Source of the DNA: Deltaproteobacteria bacterium
GTDB lineage: Bacteria; Desulfobacterota; DSM-4660; Desulfatiglandales; Desulfatiglandaceae
Direction of reading: 5' to 3'
Assembly: GCA_022340265.1 (NCBI GenBank)
Contig: JAJDOH010000165.1
Span: forward strand, 1-58,562
Length of the DNA stretch: 58,562 nucleotides
Made by a program: the position numbers and the translations under genes. How positions within the stretch are numbered: position 1 is the stretch's first letter; every line of letters begins with the position of its first letter. Below the pieces are notes generated by a model. The model was not told the origin of the DNA, searched no databases, and worked only from the letters and a program-made list of their open reading frames with translations. This document shows, piece by piece, positions 26,330-35,340 of this stretch.

Positions 26330-27184
26330 ATGGAAAGACACTTGCTTGTGACGGTCAGTGAAAAGCATGATAATCTGTTCGGTGTCCGGTTTTTGGGAAG
26401 TTTTTTTGAAGAAAAGAAGGGGATGAAAGTGGCGCTTCTGTATTTGACGCCTCGACCTCCGGGCAGATTTGAGGCAGATATCGATACAGAACAGCGCATT
26501 AAGAAATCGGAAGCCAAAGGGAATAAGGCGCTCAGAAATGCAAAAACCGACCTTCTGAAAACCGGGTTTGAAGAGGAACAGATCAGAACGAAGCTCCGTC
26601 CCGCCAGGATCGGTAAAGTAAATGAAATCATTCAGGAAGGATCCGAAGGGAAGTACGATGCGGTTGTGTTGGGGCGAAGAGGCCTTTCCCGACTGGAGGA
26701 AACCTTTGATGAAAGCGTCAGCAGCACGTTGTTTGATCAGGAGTGGGGCTTTCCCCTCTGGATCTGTCGAAACCCGGATACGAAACGAAAAGATGTACTG
26801 GCCTGCGTGGACGGTTCCGATGCTTCCCATCGCATGCTGGACCACGTGGGGTTCATTCTGGGTCAGGCCATTCATCAGAATGTGACCCTGCTCACCATTT
26901 CGAAGAAGGGAACGGTGGGAGATAAGGATGCCGATGAGGTGCTTCATGACAGCAAGAAAGCGCTGATGGAAAATGGCATCCCAGCGGAACGGATCCATTA
27001 TCAGGTGATTCCCGAAACCAATGCCGGAAGAGCGATCATGAGGGAAGCGAGTGCCAGGCATTTCGCAGCCGTAGCTGTCGGCCGGACGGGGAAGGCCACG
27101 GGGTTTTTGAAGAAGATTTTCGTGGGGTCTGTCAGTCGCACCCTATTTCAGGAGCTTGAAGGGGCCTCTCTCTGGCTGGCTTGA
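26330..27184 (+). CDS. Tandem universal stress protein (two Usp domains)
   Basis: About 284 residues from ATG 26330, with AAAGGA 9 bases upstream. Domain 1 (HLLVTVSEKHDNLFGVRFLGSFF … AVVLGRRGLSRLEE) and domain 2 (DVLACVDGSDASHRMLDHVGFIL … AVAVGRTGKATGFLKKIFVGSVSRTLFQ) both have Usp folds. The ATP-binding pattern G-2x-G-9x-G-S/T is partly kept in domain 2 (GRTGKATGFLKKIFVGSVS), less so in domain 1, so only the second may bind nucleotide. Stress-response role by family only. The convergent glgA gene follows. Confidence 0.85.
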   Translation: MERHLLVTVSEKHDNLFGVRFLGSFFEEKKGMKVALLYLTPRPPGRFEADIDTEQRIKKSEAKGNKALRNAKTDLLKTGFEEEQIRTKLRPARIGKVNEIIQEGSEGKYDAVVLGRRGLSRLEETFDESVSSTLFDQEWGFPLWICRNPDTKRKDVLACVDGSDASHRMLDHVGFILGQAIHQNVTLLTISKKGTVGDKDADEVLHDSKKALMENGIPAERIHYQVIPETNAGRAIMREASARHFAAVAVGRTGKATGFLKKIFVGSVSRTLFQELEGASLWLA

Positions 27185-27238
27185 TGATGATCGAGGGTGT
27201 GACCTTAAGGTTTTTCATTGAATCGACGATTGTGATAC

Positions 27239-28753
27239 TCAACGTTTAATGGAGCGGTAGATATCGGTGTATGCTTTTGCCGAGCGATCCCATGAAAAAT
27301 CCATTTTCATGCCGTTCTGCATCAGTTGCTCCCAAACCGGACGCTTTCTGTAGAGACGCACCGCTTCCTGAACGGACTGAAGAAAATCTAAAGCATCATA
27401 GGAATAGAATTTGAATCCGTTTCCCTCACGGGTGGGCGGATCAAAGGATAAAACCGTGTCTTCAAGGCCACCCGTTCCCCTTGCCACGGGAACCGTTCCA
27501 TATTTAAATGCATACATCTGGGTGAGCCCGCACGGTTCGTAGAGGGAAGGCATGAGAAAGATGTCACTCCCCGCAATCATACGATGGGCCAGGTTTACGT
27601 CAAATCCGGTCCTGAGTGCCATCCGTCCCGGGAATCGGTTTTGGGCTTCACTCAGCGCATGGGAGATCCACGCCTTTCCGGAACCCAGGATCACCAGCCC
27701 GGCCCCCGTTTCCATAATACCGTCAATTGCCGACAACAGAAGATCGAACCCTTTTTGCTCATCAAGCCGGCTGATGATGCACAGAAGCGGCGCTTCCATG
27801 AGGTTTGCGTCAAGGTGCAGTTCACGGAGCAGGGCGGCTTTGCACCGGCCTTTGCCCGTCGTATCTCGAAGTGTGTAATGGGTTTCGATATGCGGATCCG
27901 TTTCCGGGTTCCAGATGCCGTAATCCACGCCGTTTAAAATACCTCGAACATCGCCGCCCCGGCTTCTGAGAACGGCGGCCATGGCCATGCCGCCTTGGTC
28001 GGTCTGAATTTCCCTTGCGTATGTGGGGCTCACCGTGGTAACGGCGTGGGCGTAAACGATGCCGGACTTCAACAGGCTGAAACTTCCCCAATACTCCAAA
28101 CCGTCCGCATGGTAAAACTGGGAGTGGGAAAGCCCGGTGACCCATAGGCGATCGCTCCCGAAATTTCCCTGGTAGCCCAGGTTGTGAATGGTAAATACCG
28201 TGGGCATCCCGGTGAGGTTCGGCCAGTCCCAGTAAGGGCCCTTTAAAAGGGCCGGAATGAGGCCTGTCTGCCAATCGTGAAGGTGCAGGAGGTCCGGGGT
28301 GATGGAGAGCGCGTTGGCCAGTCTCAGGGCGCCGTGGCAGAAAAATGAAAACCGCTCAAGATTATCGTAATAATCCCCATGACGGTTGCCGTACAGGTTG
28401 GGACGATTAAAAAGATCCTCGCGATCGATGAGATAAACGCGGACCCCCTCCTCCGTCTCCCCTTCCAGTACGTCGGTGGGGAGCATTGCGTTTCCCAGGG
28501 GCACCGGCATATTACCGATGACGGGCCGCCATGAATACCCGCTTTCAAGGATCGTCCGATAGGCGGGCAATACCAATGCCGCTTCAACACCTTGTCGCAC
28601 CAGCGCCGGGGGAAGGGATCCCGCCACATCGGCCAAACCGCCGGTTTTGGCAAAAGGGACCGCCTCTGAAGACACCATAAGGACTTTCAGGTCAGCCAAA
28701 TTCACCCCCGGAATGTCAGGATTGTTGAGCGCCTTTAGCGGCTGATTTTTCAT
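27239..28753 (-). CDS. glgA: Glycogen synthase (ADP-glucose type, GT5)
   Basis: The substrate-binding loop near the N-terminus is EAVPFAKTGGLADVAGSLPPAL (KTGGLADV). LHLHDWQTGLIPALL follows, and the C-terminal half has SRLDEQKGFDLLLSAID and the acid/glycine-rich PSLYEPCGLTQMYAFKYGTVPVARGTGGLEDTV. It adds glucose from ADP-glucose to a growing alpha-1,4-glucan. I take ATG 28753, which overlaps the glycosyltransferase upstream by 38 bases; an in-frame GTG at 28705 would give a more compact N-terminus. Coupling with a GpgS-like enzyme suggests that storage polymer and glucose-based solute or primer are made together. Confidence 0.9.
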   Translation of the reverse strand: MKNQPLKALNNPDIPGVNLADLKVLMVSSEAVPFAKTGGLADVAGSLPPALVRQGVEAALVLPAYRTILESGYSWRPVIGNMPVPLGNAMLPTDVLEGETEEGVRVYLIDREDLFNRPNLYGNRHGDYYDNLERFSFFCHGALRLANALSITPDLLHLHDWQTGLIPALLKGPYWDWPNLTGMPTVFTIHNLGYQGNFGSDRLWVTGLSHSQFYHADGLEYWGSFSLLKSGIVYAHAVTTVSPTYAREIQTDQGGMAMAAVLRSRGGDVRGILNGVDYGIWNPETDPHIETHYTLRDTTGKGRCKAALLRELHLDANLMEAPLLCIISRLDEQKGFDLLLSAIDGIMETGAGLVILGSGKAWISHALSEAQNRFPGRMALRTGFDVNLAHRMIAGSDIFLMPSLYEPCGLTQMYAFKYGTVPVARGTGGLEDTVLSFDPPTREGNGFKFYSYDALDFLQSVQEAVRLYRKRPVWEQLMQNGMKMDFSWDRSAKAYTDIYRSIKR

Positions 28754-29978
28754 CCCAGACTCTGATGAGGTACTTTTTGTTGGCTTCAAACTTTGAAGCT
28801 TGATCTTCCACCAGTTTTTCCGCCTCAACGGAATTCATTTCCCAGCTCTGCCGTACAAAAGAAGCCACTCTGGCGTAATATAGCGGCGTCATAACATCCA
28901 GAAGCTTCATACGGTTGACTTTCCAGGAATGAAAAGTGGCGGCCAGCTCGTAGAGCAGTTCAACCCATGTTTCCGTTTGCAGATGAAAATCGTCGGCACT
29001 CATTTGAAAAGCCTTTTCAATTTCCTTTATACAACCCTTCGAAAAGATGCTTTTCCAAAGCGGAAAAAATTGGCTGTAACCCGCTTTGAACAGTTCGACG
29101 ATGCCTTCAAGATTCACGTTGATGGGTTCCGGCTCGCTGGCACCGGCAAAACCGAAGGTTTCAACCGGCTCGCTGCCTTCAATCCGTTTCCAATAGTCCT
29201 CATATAGTTCCATTTGGGAGAAAAGGGCCGAGAGCACCTGTCGAAACATGGGTCCCAGATGCTGGCCTGGATCTTTGGCATCGTGGATTTTAACTCCCAG
29301 ATTGGACTGGCAAATGCGGAAGCCCTGCGTAATGGCGCTGGTGGTCATCCAGATGTCGATGCCGAAACGGGCCACATCCGTGTCCCAAACATCCTGTTCG
29401 ATATAAAATTTGGCCAGGTCTCCGGAAATGGCGAAATCGCCGCCGATGGGCTGTCGTATCTGCTTTCCGTAAAGAGCACGCGTGAGGTTATAAACGATGT
29501 TGTTGGTAATGGTGCCGTCATATTTATGCCTTACATAAACCGGTGCTACGAATTGGAAGCCTTTTTCCAGAACCGGATCCAGCAGGTATTTTACCCAGTC
29601 CGGCGTGATGCTGCGAAGGTCGGAGTCCACCATGGCGCAGACCTTGACATCCAAGCGATCCGCTGCTTCAAATAGAGATCTCAGAGCGGTTCCTTTTCCG
29701 CCGGGTCCGCGATAAATAGAAACCAGTTTTTCCTGCCAGGGCTTCAGTTGAAAGTCTTTGGCCACCTCACGGGTATCGTCCGTGGATCCACCATCGGCCA
29801 CAAAAATCACACTGCGCATGCCCTTGTTGTGCGCCGCCAGACCGTGGCTTACCATCTGAATGACGTGGGCAATGGTGGCCTCATTGTTGTAGCAGGGAAT
29901 ACCCACTAAAATATCCGCCGACCGAATTTCTTCAATCCGCTTGGATGTGTAGGCCCGCATGGCTGTATTGTAACGCAT
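28716..29978 (-). CDS. Glycosyltransferase, GpgS-like (glucosyl-3-phosphoglycerate synthase type)
   Basis: About 420 residues from ATG 29978, which has CGGAGGG just upstream (the longer GTG start at 30008 has none). A GT-A fold is visible: DILVGIPCYNNEATIAHVIQ, VADGGSTDDT, GPGGKGTALRSLFEAA and the metal-binding DSDLRSITPDW; PIGGDFAISG and DVARFGIDIWMTT complete the acceptor side. The long helical C-terminal part resembles glucosyl- or mannosyl-3-phosphoglycerate synthases (GT81/GT2), which make the compatible-solute precursor glucosylglycerate. No matching phosphatase is seen. Upstream partner of glgA. Confidence 0.75.
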   Translation of the reverse strand: MRYNTAMRAYTSKRIEEIRSADILVGIPCYNNEATIAHVIQMVSHGLAAHNKGMRSVIFVADGGSTDDTREVAKDFQLKPWQEKLVSIYRGPGGKGTALRSLFEAADRLDVKVCAMVDSDLRSITPDWVKYLLDPVLEKGFQFVAPVYVRHKYDGTITNNIVYNLTRALYGKQIRQPIGGDFAISGDLAKFYIEQDVWDTDVARFGIDIWMTTSAITQGFRICQSNLGVKIHDAKDPGQHLGPMFRQVLSALFSQMELYEDYWKRIEGSEPVETFGFAGASEPEPINVNLEGIVELFKAGYSQFFPLWKSIFSKGCIKEIEKAFQMSADDFHLQTETWVELLYELAATFHSWKVNRMKLLDVMTPLYYARVASFVRQSWEMNSVEAEKLVEDQASKFEANKKYLIRVWDEKSAAKGAQQS

Positions 29979-30286
29979 TGTTGTCCCTCCGTTTATCACT
30001 TTTACCACAATATTCGTTTTTCGCCAGTATGCTGTTCGGGTGAGTCAAACAAAGAACTTTGCGTTCACCTCTAACAATATCCGGGAATGTTTGCAATATC
30101 CTGTTTGGAAATTGCCATTTGATTTTTTCTCATGATAACATTACGCTTTGAGACATCTCGAATTCGGACACTTCAAACTAACATCATAGCATTGTCCGCA
30201 AGAAATGCAAAGTGGTAGGTTTTTTTAGGAAGGTTTCGAGGTTTTTATCCATTGAATTCGGGGTTAAATGCTTGGAGGCGCAACCT
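29979..30286. other. Divergent intergenic region, gpgS-like / trkH
   Basis: About 308 bases. Contains no supported gene. AT-rich around 30115-30190, as expected for promoters of the divergent genes, but no consensus element is distinct. Confidence 0.4.
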
Positions 30287-32353
30287 TTGGCTTCAATTGA
30301 AATGGAAGGGGATTCATCAAGACATGGGGCGAAGGATTTGTTGACCATCTCTCTATCATCAACTGGGCCGGTCGGTTTTCAGGGGGCATTGCTGGCGGCT
30401 CTCCCGGTACCTTTCATGTTCGCATATGTGAATGCCGTCCAATGGTTTCCGGCGCTGTGGCGTTTAAGTGCAGCCTCAGCTGCTGCCGCTTCGTGTGTTT
30501 TGTGCGCCGTGATGCTGTTTCGCCATCCGCTTATGGGGAGACTTTTCGGTGGATGCGCTGCGCTATTCAGCTGTTTGGCCGCACTTCCTTACCTTATTGT
30601 GGATCCTTTTGCCGCATTGGTGGGTCTGGTTTGTCTCATCAGTATTGCGTTTTTGCTGCTTGATTTCAGTCCCCATGCAGTGGTTGGAACAAGGACCAAG
30701 ACGGGGGAAAACCTTCAGCGTGCACAATGGGCCGCCGTAACGGTTTTGGTCACCATCTGCCTTTCCTGGGTGACCTCAAACAGTACCCCGTCTTTCGTAA
30801 TTCGGTTCACCATAACGGGTTCCACTCTGGCAGCCCAGCTGTTGTTCATCCATTGGGCATGGCAGCGGAAAAGAGGACCTTTGAGAGTCCTTTCAATGAG
30901 CATGGGCTTCTTGTTCACGGGTTTGCTTGTGGTAACGTTTTTCGTTGGATATACGCGGGCCCTGGCAATGGTCTTCGTTTTGTCATCATTTGTCCTGTTT
31001 TACCGTTCAAGGGCCATGCGACCGGCACGGGAGCATGGATGGGACGCACTTTTCAACCACCCGGCGCGTCTGTTGCTCTGTACCTTTCTCTTTCTCTGTT
31101 TTGTGGGTACATTGTTGCTGCTTTTCCCCAGCGTCAGCTCGGAAGGAGGGATTGTCCTGGTAGATGCCGCATTTACCGCTGTGAGCGCCGTTTGTGTTAC
31201 CGGCCTGATCGTTCTCGATACCCCTCATGCATTTACATTTTTAGGCCAGGCCTTGATCCTGTTGCTGATTCAACTGGGTGGACTGGGTATTATGAGCATC
31301 GCCGCCGTTGCCATTCATGTCATGGGCCGGCGGTTGAGTCTGCGGCAGGAACGTCTTTTGACCGCCATGACGGACATCGACCACAAACACCTGTTGGATG
31401 TACTGGTCCGGATTCTGAAATTCACGTTTGTTGCGGAAGGTATCGGCGCCTTGATTCTATTGGGGCTGTTTTATGGTTCGGGAGACGCTATTTTACCGGC
31501 CATTTGGCGCGGTTTGTTCACGGCCGTGTCCGCGTTTTGCAACGCCGGTTTCGCTCTTCAGAGCAACAGCTTGATTCCCTACCGGAGCAATCCGCTCATT
31601 TTGCACTCGGTGGCGGCCCTCATCATTTTAGGCGGCATGGCTCCCGCGACCAGCCTGATCGCACCAAAATGGTTGATGGGCCGGAAAATTCCCGTTGCCC
31701 CCCGTATTGCGTTGACCACAACCGCCGTTTTGCTGGTGTCCGGAATGCTCTTTTTCCTGGCCTTTGAATGGAACGGTGTATTATCCGGTTTATCCATTAT
31801 GGATAAACTCCATAATGCGTGGTTTCAATCCGCCACGCTTCGTACGGCGGGATTCAATTCGGTGGATGTGGCAGGGATCATCAGTCCCACATTTATGGTG
31901 ATGATTTGTTTCATGTTTATCGGCGGGAGTCCGGGAGGGACGGCCGGAGGCGTCAAAACAACCACCATGGGTATCCTGGTAATGACATTCTGGGCCAACA
32001 TCAACAACCGTAAGAGCATCATCTTTCAGAATCGAAGGTTGCCTTCCGCAACCATCCACCGCGCCATAACCATTGTTATTTGTGTGGCGGTAGTCTGGTT
32101 TGCGGTGGTCCTGATGCTGGACGTGACGCAGGAAATATCCGGCCGCGACATTGTTTTCGAAGTTACCTCCGCCATCGGGACCGTGGGGCTTTCCACGGGC
32201 GCCACCCTCAAGCTTGATGAGATCGGAAAAGTAATTATCATGATAGCCATGTTCGCAGGGCGCATCGGGCCCATGACACTCTTCATGCTCCTGAGCGAAG
32301 ATGTGTCTGTACCGGAGTCCAGTTGCCCGGATGTGAAAATCAATTTGACCTGA
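30287..32353 (+). CDS. trkH: TrkH/KtrB-type potassium transporter subunit with extended N-terminus
   Basis: About 688 residues. TTG 30287 is the best start, because GGAGG at 30274-30278 precedes it by 8 bases. Four pore loops with selectivity glycines are visible: VSAVCVTGLIVLD, AVSAFCNAGFALQ, SATLRTAGFNSVD and TSAIGTVGLSTG. The N-terminal 220 residues add six or so extra hydrophobic helices that ordinary KtrB lacks. It forms the membrane channel of a K+ uptake system with the TrkA-like protein encoded 12 bases downstream. Confidence 0.9.
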   Translation: MASIEMEGDSSRHGAKDLLTISLSSTGPVGFQGALLAALPVPFMFAYVNAVQWFPALWRLSAASAAAASCVLCAVMLFRHPLMGRLFGGCAALFSCLAALPYLIVDPFAALVGLVCLISIAFLLLDFSPHAVVGTRTKTGENLQRAQWAAVTVLVTICLSWVTSNSTPSFVIRFTITGSTLAAQLLFIHWAWQRKRGPLRVLSMSMGFLFTGLLVVTFFVGYTRALAMVFVLSSFVLFYRSRAMRPAREHGWDALFNHPARLLLCTFLFLCFVGTLLLLFPSVSSEGGIVLVDAAFTAVSAVCVTGLIVLDTPHAFTFLGQALILLLIQLGGLGIMSIAAVAIHVMGRRLSLRQERLLTAMTDIDHKHLLDVLVRILKFTFVAEGIGALILLGLFYGSGDAILPAIWRGLFTAVSAFCNAGFALQSNSLIPYRSNPLILHSVAALIILGGMAPATSLIAPKWLMGRKIPVAPRIALTTTAVLLVSGMLFFLAFEWNGVLSGLSIMDKLHNAWFQSATLRTAGFNSVDVAGIISPTFMVMICFMFIGGSPGGTAGGVKTTTMGILVMTFWANINNRKSIIFQNRRLPSATIHRAITIVICVAVVWFAVVLMLDVTQEISGRDIVFEVTSAIGTVGLSTGATLKLDEIGKVIIMIAMFAGRIGPMTLFMLLSEDVSVPESSCPDVKINLT

Positions 32354-32365
32354 TATAAGGAGTGC

Positions 32366-33031
32366 ATGAAAATGGCGCAACAGATATTGGTCATCGGGCT
32401 AGGTCATTTCGGCATGTCCCTGGCCCAGACCCTTTCGGAAAAAGGGGCAGAAGTGCTGGCGGTGGATTTCCGCAAAAGCCTGGTTGATGAAGCATCCACC
32501 TTTGCGGCGGAAGCGCTGGTGGCGGATGCCGCCGACGAAAAACAGCTGGCGGGTCTCGGCCCGAGCAAAAGAGATGCCGTGGTGTGTGCCATCGGCGATG
32601 ATTCTAAAGAATCGTCCATTATCTGCACTGCTCTGCTCCGTCAGATGGGTGCCCCTTTTGTTGTCTCACGGGCCAACGATAAAATGCACCAGCGTATCTT
32701 ACAGCTGGTAGGCGCCCATCAGATCATCAATCCGGAACAGGAATTCGGCAGGCGTTTCGCCAATCGCCTGTTGTATCGCCATATTATTGCTGAAACACCA
32801 ATTGGAGACGACCTGCATCTTACGGAGATTCTCGTTCAGCCGTCGATGGTGGGGAAAAATCTGATCGCCCTTGCGCTTCCAAAACAGTTTGGCATTATGG
32901 TGGCGGCCATTCGTCGCGGTACTTCGAGCCGTCTGATTCAGCCCTCCCCGGAAGAACCGTTGCAGGAGGAGGATCGCCTGGTGATCGTTTCCACGGAAGC
33001 CGCCATCCCCAGATTGATGGAGGGTGTATAA
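32366..33031 (+). CDS. trkA: TrkA/KtrA-type potassium uptake regulatory subunit
   Basis: A 221-residue cytoplasmic RCK protein: Rossmann motif ILVIGLGHFGMSLAQTLSEKG, VADAADEKQLAGLG, and a C-terminal RCK_C domain (LTEILVQPSMVGKNLIALAL … EEDRLVIVSTE). AAGGAG at 32357-32362 fits ATG 32372 (MAQQIL) better than 32366. It binds nucleotides and gates the TrkH partner. RCK_C domains of KtrA are known c-di-AMP targets in some bacteria, relevant because a c-di-AMP synthase lies 5 kb away. Confidence 0.92.
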   Translation: MKMAQQILVIGLGHFGMSLAQTLSEKGAEVLAVDFRKSLVDEASTFAAEALVADAADEKQLAGLGPSKRDAVVCAIGDDSKESSIICTALLRQMGAPFVVSRANDKMHQRILQLVGAHQIINPEQEFGRRFANRLLYRHIIAETPIGDDLHLTEILVQPSMVGKNLIALALPKQFGIMVAAIRRGTSSRLIQPSPEEPLQEEDRLVIVSTEAAIPRLMEGV

Positions 33032-33033
33032 CC

Positions 33034-33723
33034 ATGAAGATCGCACAGTCCGTTCGCACGGGGGCATGGCTGTTAATCGCGCTTAACCTTCTAATGGCGC
33101 TGGGGGCCATCTGGATTTTCATGCGCATGGCGCCGGCCATCGAGATAATCATTGAACGAAATGAGCGATCTCTGGAGGCATGCGAAGAAATGCTGGCGGC
33201 GCTGGCCATGATCAGCCGCAACGCTCAGGCGGATCGCATGTTGAAGGCAACCTTTGAAAATGCCCTGAAACGGGCTCAAAACAACATCACGGAAAAAGAA
33301 GAACCGGCCGTTCTGGAAATCATCAACGCGGACTTTAACGATGCGTTTCTGGGAGACCGGACTGCTCAGCAGAAAACAGTGGCAGCCATTGTTCTTCTGG
33401 GAAAAATTAATCGAGAGGCAATGGTTGCTGAGGATCATCGCGCCAAACAGTTTGGAAACGCCGGCGCCTGGGGCATGGTATTCATGTCCGCCAGTGTTTT
33501 CTTTGCAGGCATGCTCTTAAAACGAAGGCTCTCAAGAAATCTGGTGACACCCCTGGAGGAAATCCATCAGGTGATGTCCGCCCACCGAAACGGGGACAAC
33601 ATGCGTCGATGTACCGGGCCCCACCTTCCCGCGGATGTGCAGCAGGTTTACAGTGGTATCAATGGGCTTCTGGATCGATATCAGTCTCAAGCCGATCCAG
33701 GCAAAAAGGTCGGGAACCATTGA
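33034..33723 (+). CDS. Membrane protein with periplasmic helical domain and HAMP, no output domain
   Basis: About 229 residues, starting 3 bases after trkA, hence the third gene of the K+ operon. TM1 is residues 10-32 (GAWLLIALNLLMALGAIWIFM), then a helical segment rich in charged residues, TM2 near 145-163 (AWGMVFMSASVFFAGMLL), and a HAMP-like stretch (RNLVTPLEEIHQVMSAHRNGD). It stops right after HAMP, with no kinase, cyclase or methyl-accepting domain. The last ~65 bases overlap the antisense LpxR remnant, so the gene may have been cut by a rearrangement. It may be an input module for K+ uptake (inference). Confidence 0.65.
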   Translation: MKIAQSVRTGAWLLIALNLLMALGAIWIFMRMAPAIEIIIERNERSLEACEEMLAALAMISRNAQADRMLKATFENALKRAQNNITEKEEPAVLEIINADFNDAFLGDRTAQQKTVAAIVLLGKINREAMVAEDHRAKQFGNAGAWGMVFMSASVFFAGMLLKRRLSRNLVTPLEEIHQVMSAHRNGDNMRRCTGPHLPADVQQVYSGINGLLDRYQSQADPGKKVGNH

Positions 33724-34170
33724 AGGGATTAACCCCAAAAACAGATTTTGCATTTCATTGCGCCGAATCTGCTCATAGGAAAGAACAAGGCCCGGTTCGT
33801 TATTCAATTGGTTGTTCCACCCTTTTGGAACATTCAGGCCGAGCAGGGAATGCCAGAAATTCTGCACATTCTCAGCAAACGAATCGGGCCCCAACATGCC
33901 GATTTCCAAACCGAGTTTGTCACACCGCCGACTTCCCTGATTGGCTTCAATCCCAAAGCCCGCATAGAGCCAACTCGCATAGGGCCGGTCATGGGGAACC
34001 CATTGCACCGCCGTCGTATCCTCCGGGGTGTAGATGTTCCGCCCCACAGACAGACTTACACGGGTTTCAAAAGCGTCGGCTGAATCCGGGGATTTATTCT
34101 GGAAGCCAAGCCACTTGATCTGGCCGACCTCATCGGTTAGCCACCTGATGGGACTGCTCAACCATTCCAT
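33532..34170 (-). pseudogene. LpxR/DUF2219-family lipid A deacylase fragment
   Basis: The frame reads SHGTRMEWLSSPIRWLTDEV, then VQWVPHDRPYASWLYAGFGIEAN, LGLEIGMLGPDSFAENVQNFWHSLLG and GWNNQLNNEPGLVLSYEQIRR, all hallmarks of the LpxR outer-membrane lipid A 3-O-deacylase family. The signal peptide and first strands (ENDxxxxTDR region) are missing: a TAA lies a few codons before SHGTRM next to an A6 tract. Past about 33720 the frame no longer looks like LpxR and runs antisense to the HAMP gene. It is a remnant cut at both ends. Confidence 0.7.
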
Positions 34171-34339
34171 GCGCGTGCCGTGGCTAATCCGGTGCGTTTT
34201 TTATTTCATGGTCGTATGGGCCTATGATACAATAAATAAATTGTCTTGCGCTGCACCACATGCTTTGTTGCTGAACGATGATTAGGAAGAAATCCAATGC
34301 GGTAATGACCCCGGCGGATTTTGAAGAAAGGGGACAGTT

Positions 34340-34546
34340 ATGAAAATCCTTGTACCCATCGCCCACTCCGTGCCTGATCGTGGCACAGTGGGCTATGTTC
34401 TCAACATCGTGGAACGCAACGGGAATGGAAAAAACAGACATCCCAGTTGTTATGATTCCGAAATGGGTGACGGCCGGGGAGAAATCGTCGCTGAATGGTG
34501 GACCAAACGCTTGATCGAGAATTGGAAAAAGGGCCTCCAAAGATGA
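34340..34546 (+). CDS. Small hypothetical protein, possibly a remnant
   Basis: 68 residues with a good ribosome site (AAAGGGGAC before ATG). It starts MKILVPIAHSV, like the first strand of a Usp domain, but the rest (EMGDGRGEIVAEWWTKRLIENW) is not Usp and no family can be named. Its 3' end overlaps the frameshifted diadenylate-cyclase gene. It may be a truncated gene. Confidence 0.3.
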   Translation: MKILVPIAHSVPDRGTVGYVLNIVERNGNGKNRHPSCYDSEMGDGRGEIVAEWWTKRLIENWKKGLQR

Positions 34547-35109
34547 GCAGCGCCAATCATTATTCCGTGAGGCCGCCGCGTTCTGATGAGGATCTGGCCC
34601 GGATGGTTGTCAGCGCGGCCAAGGCAACACAAGTTGACGGTTCTGGAGTCCGCCGTCATGGTCCCTTGTAAAATTGGACATGCGGCAAGGCGCGGAAAAC
34701 GCATAGGGGCCATTTTATGATCGGGGACTCTCTCAGAATCCTCGAAGGAAGTAAGCAACTGCTTCCCAATCCTTTTCAAATTCACGAAAAGACCAACCGC
34801 ATGTTGACAAACCCCGAAATTCACGATGCCCTTGTTGAATTGTCAAAACTCGATGGCGCCTTTGTTGTCCGTGGCGATGGTTTTATCCAGGCCGCGGGCG
34901 TTTTCTTAACATCCCCGCCCTCCGAAACTGAACTGGCTTCCGGTCTCGGAACACCACATGCTGCCGCTGCCGCTGTTATGATGTGCACGACGGCGACGTC
35001 AATCGTTGTCTCAGCCACCGACGGGCAGGTAAGGGGGTTTTCGGGTGGTAAGATGGTTATCGAAATAGATCCGGAGATTGCACAAGGGCACATTAGCATG
35101 ATTGAATAA
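34495..35109 (+). pseudogene. Frameshifted diadenylate cyclase (DisA_N/DAC-domain) gene
   Basis: Reading from ATG 34495: SDEDLARMVVSAAKATQVD; then, one base later near 34639, VLESAVMVPCKIGHAARRGKRIGAIL; then back by one near 34714, MIGDSLRILEGSKQLLPNPF … LDGAFVVRGDGFIQAAGVFL … GLGTPHAAAAAV … SIVVSATDGQVRGFSGGKMVIEI. This is the DAC order, with the DGA motif intact but the RHR-type motif changed (GTPHAA for GTRHRA). Two frameshifts and a lost catalytic Arg argue for a dead gene. The longest single frame is 34717-35109. It sits beside K+ transport genes and 3 kb from an intact CdaA. Confidence 0.7.
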
Positions 35110-35340
35110 GGTTTTTTGAATTGATCATATGCGCTGACGTCTTATAGGGTGAGCAAGCTTCACGCCCTTTCTGCCGAAGAGTTCACAAAATCGCTTTTAG
35201 GAAAGGATTCTTAACCCGGGAAACAATCGAGACGCCTCCAGCCACCGCTGAAATCGACGAAGCAGAAGATTTTTTTGGCTCGATTCTCAGCGTCATCCAT
35301 CGATTAAATTGTCGCTATTTTGTCTGAAAAGAGGTTGAAT
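35110..35340. other. Gap with a possible coding remnant
   Basis: No start codon or complete gene. The plus strand reads FLTRETIETPPATAEIDEAEDFFGSILSVIHRLNCRYFV, ending in TGA near 35323, which has a protein-like composition and may be the tail of a lost gene. Low certainty. Confidence 0.25.
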
